Below, one piece after another: positions 24,358 through 33,918 of a stretch of DNA of 64,000 bases (the first letter of the stretch is position 1; each line of letters begins with the position of its first letter). The DNA is from Rhizophagus irregularis. Its lineage: Eukaryota > Glomeromycota > Glomeromycetes > Glomerales > Glomeraceae. The DNA is taken from contig NC_089438.1 in assembly GCF_026210795.1 (NCBI RefSeq), positions 4,485,501 to 4,549,500 on the forward strand, in the 5' to 3' direction. The position numbers and the translations under genes are program-made. Below the pieces are notes generated by a model. The model did not search any database. It was not told where the DNA came from and saw nothing but the letters and a program-made list of their open reading frames with translations.

Positions 24358-24889
24358 TGTTACCCCTAGTCACGTGTAGAGTTACAACTTACTGCGCCAG
24401 AAGATCATGTGGAAAATTAGGATCTACTGTGCCCAACTGTGCCAAGCCGACCTAGCCGCAGCCTACTTAGCCTATTATTTCTATTATATTTATTATATTA
24501 ATTATATTTAATATAATCGATATAATTATTTTATTTATTATATTTAATTTATTTATTATATTTATTATATTAGTTATATTTATTATATTAGTTATATCTA
24601 TTATATTTATTATATCTTTATATGTAGTAACTTTTATATAAATAACGTTGGTATTTTCCCTCGTTATAAGTTTAGTTCCTTCAGTTTGAATTAGTTTACC
24701 TTTAGTTCCTATTAGTTCTTATTCTTGTAATTATAAAGTTCTATAATAAAGTATAACCTTTTACACTATAAACGAACTCCCTATTTTAAGCGTGTCTTGT
24801 TTGATTGGATTTCAGTCATAGTTAAACGTACTTAATCTCCCTGACTGCAAATCATAGTTAATCTATTCAACGTACCGAGTCAGTTAACA
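24358..24889 (+). repeat. 5' LTR
   Basis: Runs TGTTACCCCTAG...GTTAACA, 532 bp. It contains a long TATTATATT-rich microsatellite (about 24470-24620), likely including promoter-like AT sequence. It differs from the 3' LTR by T/C near 24687 and A/G near 24882. Confidence 0.95.
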
Positions 24890-24891
24890 AG

Positions 24892-24908
24892 TGGTGATTC
24901 CTGCCAGG
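24892..24908 (+). promoter_or_regulatory. Putative tRNA primer-binding site
   Basis: TGGTGATTCCTGCCAGG starts two bases after the 5' LTR. A leading TGG complements the CCA end of a tRNA. I did not identify which tRNA. Confidence 0.6.
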
Positions 24909-24940
24909 TAAAAGGCTATACTGTGAATTAACAATTGATT

Positions 24941-25142
24941 TCTTTTCTCAGGCGAACTTGAGAATACTTGCAGACGTACTTGCAGACGTGATTTCTTTTC
25001 TCAGACGAACTTGAGAATACTTGCAGACGAACTTGCAGACGTAATTCTTTTCTCAGACGAACTTGAGATATTTGCAGACGCACTTGCAAACGAAATTTAC
25101 TTTCTCAGACGTACTTGAGATATTAGCAGACGTACTTGCAAC
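24941..25142. repeat. Leader tandem repeat, about 53 bp, four units
   Basis: Units contain TTTCTCAGACGAACTTGAGA and ACTTGCAGACG, starting near 24941, 24994, 25045 and 25095. They lie between the primer site and the Gag start, in the untranslated leader. Confidence 0.85.
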
Positions 25143-25162
25143 AATTTGAATTTTGAAATTGA

Positions 25163-28100
25163 ATGCCCTTTTACAATTTATCTAAAGCAGAATTAAAGTC
25201 ACATCAAAGAAAACATCGTAGAGGAAGAACAATCAACCAAAAAGAAGTTTACTGTATTCAGTGTTACCCAACAGATTCTATTCCAGCTGACAATATTCCT
25301 GACGGATTTGAGAAATTTTGGCTCTGGATTTCTATTCAGTATACAGCAAAACAATATACTGGAGCAACAGTAGCCGCTTTTAAAGTATTAAAAACTGAAT
25401 TCTTTATAACTACACAACTCAATACACTTGTCGGTATAACTACTAAGATCCTACAAAGTATAAAGTTTCGACAAATAAATACTCCTTTATTAGAATTATC
25501 CTTTTATTTACATAAATTATTTGAATTAACAAACGGATTCAAGAGTTTACCAACCAATACTCAAGTAACCAACGCATACCAAATTTTTCATAATATACCA
25601 GTAAATAATAACGCCAATATGAATGAAGGTCAAATGAGAGATCTTATGAAGTTAGTCTGGGAAGCTGACCCAACTGATACTAATAACCCCAGAAATGTTG
25701 GAAACCTTTTGGAAAATACTTTGAATAACAATACAAATGCTATTACTACTGCTTTACAAAATAACCTTACCGCCATTAATGCTCTTACAACTGCCAACCA
25801 AAATCGTACCACATCTAAAGTTGTAGATGTTCCCTTTTTCTATGGACGTGATGATGAGGATCCATACGAATGGTGTTGACTCTTTGAAGCTGCCTTTGCA
25901 GCTAATGGATGGCCAGATAATCGAAAAATTGCTTTAGCCGCTGGATTTCTTAAGGAAGCTGCCCGAGATTGGTACGAAGAGGATAGAGGAAATATCAACC
26001 AATGGCATGTAGATAACAACGCAAATAACTTTGATACCCGATTTATAAACTACTTTGCAACTGCTGCTCGAAGGAATCAGTGGACCAGAGAACTGCAAAA
26101 TATTAAACAAGGAGACAATGAATCAGCAGAAAACTACTCCCGACGTTTTAAGAAGTTGCTAAATAAAGCTACTCAAGGAGAGGCTTTAGCCGCAAGATAC
26201 CAAATTAACTACTATATTAATGGTCTCAAGTCTTTCTTAGTTGGACAGGTAGTAATTGGAAATACTGATACTTTGGAAGCAACTATTACCCGAGCCAAGT
26301 TAGTAGAATTAGGTGTAAACACTACTCTTTTAACTACAACACCTGTAACTATTAGTACTACAGAACCTATTCCAACTACTACTACTACTACTGTTAAACC
26401 AACTTCACAAGTAGATGAAATGGAAGCATTAACAAAACAAATGCAACAACTCGCTCTTAATTATGCAAATCTTTCATCAGTTTTAATGGTTCAACAAAGC
26501 ACTCCTCGAAATACTAGACCTAGACCTAATAATAATAATAATCAAAATCGTCAAAATGGCCAAGCCTCTACTCAGAACTCCTTCAATCCAAATATTACTT
26601 GTTTCAGATGTGGAAATGTAGGACATATTTCCAGAAATTGTCAAATGGGAAGAAATACCAATAATGGAAATATTAATGGTAACAATAATAATAATAATCG
26701 CCCTCGCCAAAGAGCACCAGTTACACCTATTAATTATGCAAATGATGAAGCAGAAATTTACTATGATGAATATGAGGATGAATATGAGGATGAATGGGAA
26801 GAAGAAGACGAATATGAAGCATATGTTACAACTCGTTCTAGATCTGTTCCATACGAGATATCTTCTCCTAGAGGAAAAAGAACAAGATTTTCAGAATCTC
26901 GAAAGGAAGACCAATTACGTACCCAACCTATTCTTCCAGTGACTCCTTCTACACCAATGGATATGGATGCTACAGCAGAACCTTCAACAAAAAGAAAAGT
27001 AAGAACCAAAATGGTCCCTGCACCTATCGAAAATGTCAATGAATTTGACATAGCTAAATATATCAGTGACCTTCCTTGTGGTCTATCTATCGGTCAAGCA
27101 ACAGCTCAACTTCCTGTTTACAGGAAAGGATTAATTCAAAGTATGAGGAGAAAGCGTGAAAAGATTGATAACAATAATTATATTGGAGAAAGTTATTATG
27201 GAGACTCCAACTCAGAAGAAGAAACTCCCACTACCGCTGCTAAATGTGAATTTCATATTAATCAACAGCCAGTTATTGCAGTAATTGATAGTGGAGCTGC
27301 AGTTAGTATTATGACTACTGCTATGATGAAAACTTTGAAATTAACTATTGATGGACCTTCAGAATATGTAATTAAAACTGCAAATGGAACTAGAGTTAGA
27401 TCATTAGGAGAAATCCAAAACTTATCCCTAAAAGTCAGAAATTTAATTATTAAAACCAATGTTCAAATCATAGAATCAAGCGATAGTGTTTTTATTCTAG
27501 GAAATAACTGGATGAGAAAGGTAAATGCTGCCCTTGACTGGGACAAGAAGACACTAACTATCAGATACAATGGACGATCCACAACAGTCCCTGTGATTTT
27601 TACTCTCCCAAAACCTATTAAAATGAAGCAATCATTTGAGTATGATGACGAAGAAGAATATGAGTCTGAAGAGTTAGAAGAAGCTCAAATCTATATGTCT
27701 GATTTTTCTGGTTATTCAACAGAAGAATCCCTTGAATTTAACCCATGGGAAAATGAAGTATCTCCTGCCCACCAAAATAATGAAGATGAAGAATTGGAAG
27801 AATCAAATCCTGCTATTTATTTAGCTCAAGCAGAAGTATATAGTGGAGAAAAAGTCAATTCAGACTTACATTTAGGACCGTTAGACTACCATCAACAAAG
27901 CCAATTTCAACAACTCTTGAGTGACTATGCAGATATTTGTGCTAAAAGCCAAACGGAAATTGGAAAAACAAATGTAATTAAGCATAAAATTATTACAAAA
28001 GATGCTGCTCCTATCTCTCAACCACCCTACAGATGTAATCCTAAATATAGAGAGTTTTTACAAGGAGAAATCACAAGAATGGAAAGTCAAGGTCTTATAC

Positions 28101-30160
28101 GAAAATCAGCCAGCCCTTGGGCTTCACCTGTGGTAATTGTTGATAAAAAAGGAGGAGAAAAACGTTTATGCATAGACTATCGTAAATTGAATGCTGTCAC
28201 CAAAGCAGATGCTTACCCATTGCCTCGAATTGATGATATGCTTGAATCTTTTAGTAATGCAACATGGTTTACCACATTAGATTTAGCCAGTGGTTATTGG
28301 CAAGTAGCCATGGATCCAGCAGACGTTGAGAAAACTGCCTTCATTACTCCCTTTGGATTATATGAATTTCTTGTAATGCCCTTTGGTTTAGCTTATGCAC
28401 CTGGAACTTTTCAACGATTAATGAATAGAATACTCCAGGAGTATCTAGGGAAATTTGTAGCAGTTTATTTAGATGATGTAATCATTTACTCAAAAGGAAC
28501 CTTAGAGCAACATTTGGATCACCTTAGACAAGTATTTGAAACTCTTAGACGAGCAAATTTGAAGATTAAACTTAAGAAGTGTTATTTTTGCCTTGGAAAT
28601 ATTCATTTCCTAGGACATGTAGTTGGACGAGAAGGCATCCGACCTGATCCAGAAAAAATTGAGAAAATTAGAACTTTTCCGGTCCCAACAAATTTAACAC
28701 AACTTCGCTCAGCATTAGGCTTATTCTCCTATTATCGAAAGTTCATCAAAGATTTCTCAAAAATAGCCAAACCAATATTATTACTTTTAAAGAAGGAAAC
28801 TCCTTTTCATTGGACTGAGAAACAACAAACTGCATTTAATTATTTGAAGGAAAGATTAATTAAATCCCCAATCTTAACATATCCTGACTTTGAACAACCC
28901 TTCATTATCCATACAGACGCATCTGGAACCGGACTTGGTGCTGTGTTATCACAAATAAGAGAGGATGGAAAAGAACATGTAGTCGCTTATGCCAGCAGAT
29001 CTCTGAATAAGGCTGAGTGCAATTACCCTATAACTGATCAGGAATGTCTTGCAATAGTGTGGGCTATCAAACACTTTCAACACTATTTAGGATTAAAACC
29101 TTTCACAATTGTTACTGACCATTCTGCTCTAAAATGGTTAAAAACATCAAAAATCCCAAAAGGTCGCCGTGCGAGATGGGTCATGGACCTTCAACAGTAT
29201 GACTTTAATATTAAGCATCGAGCGGGAAAAGCAAACGCAAATGCAGATGCATTATCTAGAATGTTTGAAGAAGATAGCCAAACTCTTAGTTGTTTCATGA
29301 TTTCTATCGAAAAAGAAGGACAAACTAATGTAAATGAAAGTTCTACTCCAGTACATGAAGAGTACGATGCAGATTCAGAAGATGATTATACTGATAGACC
29401 TACCCAAAGAGCTATTGATTTGTTAAATCGTTGTGATAATCTAATATATGTTATGCAAAGCTACATTGAAAAACGATCTGAAAATAACTCTCCTATTAAT
29501 ATTGTTTTAGGAATTCGATATGATTTTGACAACTCCAATGGGCCTCATCCAGAAGATTGTATTTGTAAAGTTTGTCAACCTCCTCCAGCTTGTTCACCAT
29601 CACCATATAGTTGCTGCAATGAGATTATTTGTCAGTGTAATGAAGATAACTATTCAATTAATACAGAAGAATATAATAATTCGTGGGAAAGACAAATTAA
29701 TGGAGATGCATTCTCTGATTATTCAGAAGAAAATCAGATCAATATTGAAGAATACATCGCCTGGACCATGTGTGGTATGGACCGTCAAGCGATAGAGAAC
29801 ATGTATCTAGAAAACATCAAAATTAAACAAGTAATCGCCGGTCAACCAATCAATCATGGTGGAAGTCATTGTACCATGGAATGTGATACAGAAAATCATC
29901 ACGTGCATACATATTGTATGATGTGCAAGAAGAATTTATTTTATGGAACTATTATACATGACTGTATCATTGGATTCACTTTAGGAAAAATTAGGCCAGA
30001 TATGAATCCCAAATTTCTTATTAATAATCAATGGTGGAAAGAACCTCAAGCAGTACAACTTGAAAATAATATCAATTATCTTAAATATATCGAACGATTA
30101 ATGAATGATTTACCAGTTCACAAAGTATCTTTGGAACCTTTCATTGCCAATTTGGACTAA
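25163..30160 (+). CDS. Ty3/gypsy Gag-Pol: Gag, protease, reverse transcriptase, RNase H
   Basis: One frame of 1666 codons from Met 25163, interrupted once by TGA at codon 239 (25877-25879). Gag core after the stop: LFEAAFAANGWPDNRKIALA to YSRRFKKLLNKATQ. CCHC knuckle CFRCGNVGHISRNC near codon 480, then an acidic stretch. Protease DSGA near codon 708. Reverse transcriptase with KRLCIDYRKLN, TLDLASGYWQV and YLDDVIIYS (near codon 1103). RNase H HTDASGTGLGAVLS near codon 1250 and TDHSALKWL. After RNase H a Cys/His-rich tether of about 280 residues has clusters near codons 1464-1493 and 1566-1604. Integrase follows in the +1 frame. The TGA may be readthrough or a CGA-to-TGA mutation. Confidence 0.92.
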
Positions 30161-31517
30161 AAGTCCACCTCTTTTACATATTATAATTAACAAAGTATCA
30201 AAGGGTGAAAGCGAAAGTGTCCGCATCGTGACGAGACAGCCTAAATTTTCAAAAATGGATATCGAACATTACAATAACATATATAATTATTTAAAATATA
30301 ATCAATTACCTTCTACATTAAATAACCAACAACAACAACAAATTCAAAAACAATCAGTATATTTTATTATCAAAAATAATTTCATTTATAAAAAGGATAA
30401 AAAGAAACAAAATAATTTATTACGAGTGATTAGAAGACATGAATTGGAACCAGTTCTTTTTATGTTCCACAACGATCCTACTGCTGCGCATTTTTCAGTT
30501 GACACAATGTTTGACAAAATTCAATCAAGATATTATTGGCCACAAATGTACAATGACATCAGATCTTATGTCATGTCATGTGACTCTTGCCAACGAAGAG
30601 GAAAACAAAAGACGAAGTTACCTTTACATCCTATTCCAGTAGAAAGTCCTTTTCATCAAATAGGAATAGATTTTGTAGGACCTTTACCTATAACTACAAA
30701 TGGAAACAAATATATAATTACAGCAATGGATTATTTAACAAAATGGCCAGAAGCACGACCTGTAAAAGAAGCTACTGCAGAACAAGCTGCACTTTTTATT
30801 TATGAAGAAATAATTTGTCGACATGGATGTCCAGCAAAAATATTATCAGATCAAGGAACTCATTTTAGAAATCAAATAATTGAAAAATTAATGGAAAAAT
30901 TTCAGATAAAACATTTATTTTCAACGCCATACCATCCTCAAACAAATGGACTTGTAGAAAGATTTAATCGTACTTTATCAGAATCTTTAGCAAGATTATC
31001 AACAGATCATATTGATAATTGGGATAATTATATTGCACCAATTTTATTTGCTTATCGTACTACAAAACATTCAACTACAAAAATCGCACCTTTCTTTTTA
31101 TTATATGGACGAGATGCTAAACTACCAACTGATTCATTAGAAAATAATGGAAATCCAACTTTAATAAATCACATAGAAAATTTGGTTGACCAACTACCTC
31201 AAGAAATTGAAATAGCTAAGACAAATATTGAAATATCTCAACAAAAACAAAAAGAACGACATGATAGAAAATTACGTCATCAAATAAAATTTTCTATTGG
31301 AGATAAAGTCTTATATTATGACGCAGCAAAAGAAAAGCAGTGGACTGGAAAACTAAATCCAAAATGGAAAGGACCATACTATATTCATCAAGTTGGAGAA
31401 AAAGGAGCGTACAAATTACGAACTATAGATGGAAAAGTCTTACAAACTCCTGTAAATGGAAGTTTATTAAAATTGTATCACGATCGACAAAATTGGGAAC
31501 CAATAATTGTAGTATAA
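30105..31517 (+). CDS. Ty3/gypsy integrase
   Basis: Overlaps the end of the Gag-Pol frame by 56 bases and lies +1 to it. The zinc-binding HHCC region runs from HNDPTAAHF (residue about 120) to CDSCQRRG (about 158). Catalytic residues are Asp in GIDFVGP (187), Asp in SDQGTHF (248) and Glu in GLVERFN (284), giving the expected D-D-35-E spacing. The C-terminus has a GPY/F-like module (KWKGPYYIHQVGEKGAYKL). It inserts element cDNA into the genome. Apart from its separation from Pol it looks complete. Whether it is made by frameshifting or is cut off by a mutation cannot be told from one copy. Confidence 0.9.
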   Translation: MIYQFTKYLWNLSLPIWTKSPPLLHIIINKVSKGESESVRIVTRQPKFSKMDIEHYNNIYNYLKYNQLPSTLNNQQQQQIQKQSVYFIIKNNFIYKKDKKKQNNLLRVIRRHELEPVLFMFHNDPTAAHFSVDTMFDKIQSRYYWPQMYNDIRSYVMSCDSCQRRGKQKTKLPLHPIPVESPFHQIGIDFVGPLPITTNGNKYIITAMDYLTKWPEARPVKEATAEQAALFIYEEIICRHGCPAKILSDQGTHFRNQIIEKLMEKFQIKHLFSTPYHPQTNGLVERFNRTLSESLARLSTDHIDNWDNYIAPILFAYRTTKHSTTKIAPFFLLYGRDAKLPTDSLENNGNPTLINHIENLVDQLPQEIEIAKTNIEISQQKQKERHDRKLRHQIKFSIGDKVLYYDAAKEKQWTGKLNPKWKGPYYIHQVGEKGAYKLRTIDGKVLQTPVNGSLLKLYHDRQNWEPIIVV

Positions 31518-31763
31518 TTAGTCACGATTAAGATCTACAACTCGTGGCAAATAGTTAATTTTACTTAGTACGATTTACAAGTGTTACAGATAATCAAAAT
31601 GAATTTGCGACTCAATGCCCCAGAAAAATTTATTAAAAAAAAAAAAAAAAAAAAAAAGATGAAAAAATTTTTAGAAATTTTATTGTGAAAAACTTAATGA
31701 AAAATTTATTACAAAAATATATTAGAAAATTTTTAGAGAAAATCAAAAAGAGAAAAATTTTAT
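31518..31763. other. Spacer with an internal oligo(A) of over 20 bases
   Basis: Between the integrase stop and the antisense gene there is a run of about 24 A (near 31636-31659), then A-rich sequence. An internal poly(A) here could be a trace of captured cDNA, but nothing else supports this. Confidence 0.5.
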
Positions 31764-32460
31764 TTAATCAACTTCTTCATAATTAGGATAAGAAGTAGAA
31801 CCGTTTGACAAAATTATATTACATTCCTCAAAAAGCATTTGTTTTGCTTCTTCAAATGCTGCTTCAGCACGATCTCTACTACTCTGCAAGCTAATATTAT
31901 GTGAAATTAATTGACAAACTCCTTCTTCCAGACCTTCTATTGTTCGCTGCTGGTCGATAATTAATTTTTGGGCCTCCCATAATTTTCGCTGCTCCCCAGC
32001 CCAGATTTTATTTTGGAATTCTGTCTCGAGACTCTTATGGGTCCCCATTTCCAGCAAGTTTTCAAATTTCTCTTGAAGATCTTCTTTTTCTTCCTTAGCT
32101 TTCGTAAGGTCCTCTATTAGAAATAAAAATGGAGATTTATGGTCACTCCAAGTTAGTTAAAAACTAAGTGAATAAGGTCGATAGTACAAAAAAGTTCTAC
32201 AGGTAGAGGCCTTTCAAGACTTAAATATCCTAGAAGTACAAGTACCCCGTCTACAAGCTGCACAAAATCAACCTTTCAAGAACCGGATATAAGGTCGAAA
32301 CCCTGTCTACAGGCAATCATACCGTTCAAGAGACATCTTAAGAACTTTGCGTACAATACCCACCTTCAAGTTGACGAACTTTCATCTTACGCACTTCTTT
32401 AAGTCTTTGAAATCTTGCTCGAGATTTCTGACGTGAGGTATTAGATCGACGACAGGTCAT
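31764..32460 (-). CDS. Antisense spliced basic coiled-coil (bZIP-like) protein in the Ty3/gypsy element
   Basis: Read on the minus strand: Met at 32460, exon 1 to 32364, intron 32114-32363 (GTGGGT...TAATAG, 250 bp), exon 2 32113-31764. The join is in phase (QLE to EDL) and gives 148 residues. The N-terminus is strongly basic (RRSNTSRQKSRARFQRLKEV, residues 4-23). A heptad series follows (Leu31, Ala38, Leu45, Leu52), then an acidic, helical, Glu/Gln-rich C-terminal half. Basic region plus zipper suggests a bZIP-like DNA-binding dimer, but the invariant Asn/Arg signature of bZIPs is not exact. It lies between integrase and the 3' LTR, on the strand opposite Pol. The intron shows it is meant to be transcribed antisense. 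Not known as a Ty3 gene to me. Confidence 0.68.
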
Positions 32461-32961
32461 GATAGATAGATTGGTAGATAGATAGATAGGTAAACAAGGA
32501 AAAATTTGGAAAAATTTTGGGATAATATCAAAGATTTTACGTGAAGATAAGAAAAAGAGAAAGGGAAAAATTTAGACCTTATATAAGAAATAGGCACGAT
32601 GCGAAAACACGTTAAGATCAGGCATAACAAAAATATCACGAAAAATCATGACGCGAAAAATTATGAAAAATATGGACGCGTAAGACGCGCAAAAATCACT
32701 TTTGAAAATATTTCTGGAAAGTTCTAGAGAAAAATGTGAAGATATTTTTAGAACAAGGAAAAATAATCTTAAAATAGAAAAATGCGGTTAAATAATTTAA
32801 GCGCTAAAAATAACTGATAGATGTGGTGAAACATGATAAGTAATACAAAAATCTCATCAGAAATAAACAAAAATCTAATCAGCAAAATGATTTACAGAAA
32901 TTTAAAACATATATATAGATGTGGATAAGTTGACAAAAGAGTTTAAACCGCTTGAAGAAAA
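32461..32961. other. Spacer between the two cargo genes
   Basis: Starts with a GATA-type microsatellite (AGATAGATAG, 32461-32490), just upstream of the antisense start codon. The rest is A-rich and contains repeated ACGCGAAAAAT-like words near 32650. It probably holds promoter elements for the divergent cargo genes; that is inference. Confidence 0.45.
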
Positions 32962-33375
32962 ATGGATTTTTCAGAAATATTAGAAGATATTCAACAAACT
33001 ACTTCAGAAGAAATTAATTTTCCACCGCCACCCTACATGGAAGATGAAGATTTCCAAATTAAATTTTCTGCAACTTTAAGAAGTGTAACGAAGTCAATAC
33101 GACTAAAGGACACACAATTGGCGATGATTAACTCTTTCTATTTGGGACAACTCCTAGACCAACTATCAACTCCTAGCGAACGATTGAAATACAAGCATAA
33201 GATGTCGCTACATTATGCAACAATTGTAGAGAAAACTTTTGATATTTTTGAGTTTTTTCCAGAACAAATCTTAAGGACGAAGAAACTGGACGTCCAAGTT
33301 ATTAGAAAAATTACCAGACCTCAAATAAGGAGACTTAGAAATAATTTATTGATTTTCGCAGGAGCTGCAAATTAA
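32962..33375 (+). CDS. Small sense ORF with PPPPY motif before the 3' LTR
   Basis: 137 codons from Met 32962 to TAA 33373-33375. The N-terminus is acidic and contains INFPPPPYMEDED (residues about 18-30). A PPxY motif can recruit WW-domain ubiquitin ligases and serves as a late domain in some retroelements. The rest looks helical and ends with a basic patch (RPQIRRLRNNLL). There is no signal peptide or membrane segment, so it is not an envelope gene. It occupies the position where retroelements often keep accessory genes. The frame is intact. Function unknown. Confidence 0.65.
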   Translation: MDFSEILEDIQQTTSEEINFPPPPYMEDEDFQIKFSATLRSVTKSIRLKDTQLAMINSFYLGQLLDQLSTPSERLKYKHKMSLHYATIVEKTFDIFEFFPEQILRTKKLDVQVIRKITRPQIRRLRNNLLIFAGAAN

Positions 33376-33386
33376 GAGGAGGAACC
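33373..33386 (+). promoter_or_regulatory. Polypurine tract
   Basis: AAGAGGAGGAA directly before the 3' LTR is the expected plus-strand primer. It overlaps the stop codon of the small ORF. Confidence 0.75.
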
Positions 33387-33918
33387 TGTTACCCCTAGTC
33401 ACGTGTAGAGTTACAACTTACTGCGCCAGAAGATCATGTGGAAAATTAGGATCTACTGTGCCCAACTGTGCCAAGCCGACCTAGCCGCAGCCTACTTAGC
33501 CTATTATTTCTATTATATTTATTATATTAATTATATTTAATATAATCGATATAATTATTTTATTTATTATATTTAATTTATTTATTATATTTATTATATT
33601 AGTTATATTTATTATATTAGTTATATCTATTATATTTATTATATCTTTATATGTAGTAACTTTTATATAAATAACGTTGGTATTTTCCCTCGTTATAAGT
33701 TTAGTTCCTTCAGTTCGAATTAGTTTACCTTTAGTTCCTATTAGTTCTTATTCTTGTAATTATAAAGTTCTATAATAAAGTATAACCTTTTACACTATAA
33801 ACGAACTCCCTATTTTAAGCGTGTCTTGTTTGATTGGATTTCAGTCATAGTTAAACGTACTTAATCTCCCTGACTGCAAATCATAGTTAATCTATTCAAC
33901 GTACCGAGTCGGTTAACA
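33387..33918 (+). repeat. 3' LTR
   Basis: 532 bp, nearly identical to 24358-24889. It ends GTTAACA and is followed by ACGC and then LINE-B sequence (TGATGATACAGC). Confidence 0.95.

Larger units (their letters stand above)
24358..33918 (+). mobile_element. Ty3/gypsy LTR retrotransposon with extra 3' genes
   Basis: Two 532-bp LTRs (24358-24889, 33387-33918) begin TGTTACCCC and end GTTAACA. By eye they differ at only two positions, so insertion was recent. The flanks are ATGC and ACGC, an imperfect 4-bp duplication; dropping one copy restores the LINE-B codons for AYADDTAW. The order is leader with tandem repeats, Gag, protease, reverse transcriptase, RNase H, Cys-rich tether, integrase, an antisense spliced gene, a small sense ORF, polypurine tract and LTR. 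This gene order (reverse transcriptase before integrase) defines Ty3/gypsy. The two cargo genes are not standard. Confidence 0.95.

Noticed and set aside
32962-33375. Envelope gene of the Ty3/gypsy element
   Set aside because: The ORF is in the envelope position but has no signal peptide, membrane segment or cleavage site.
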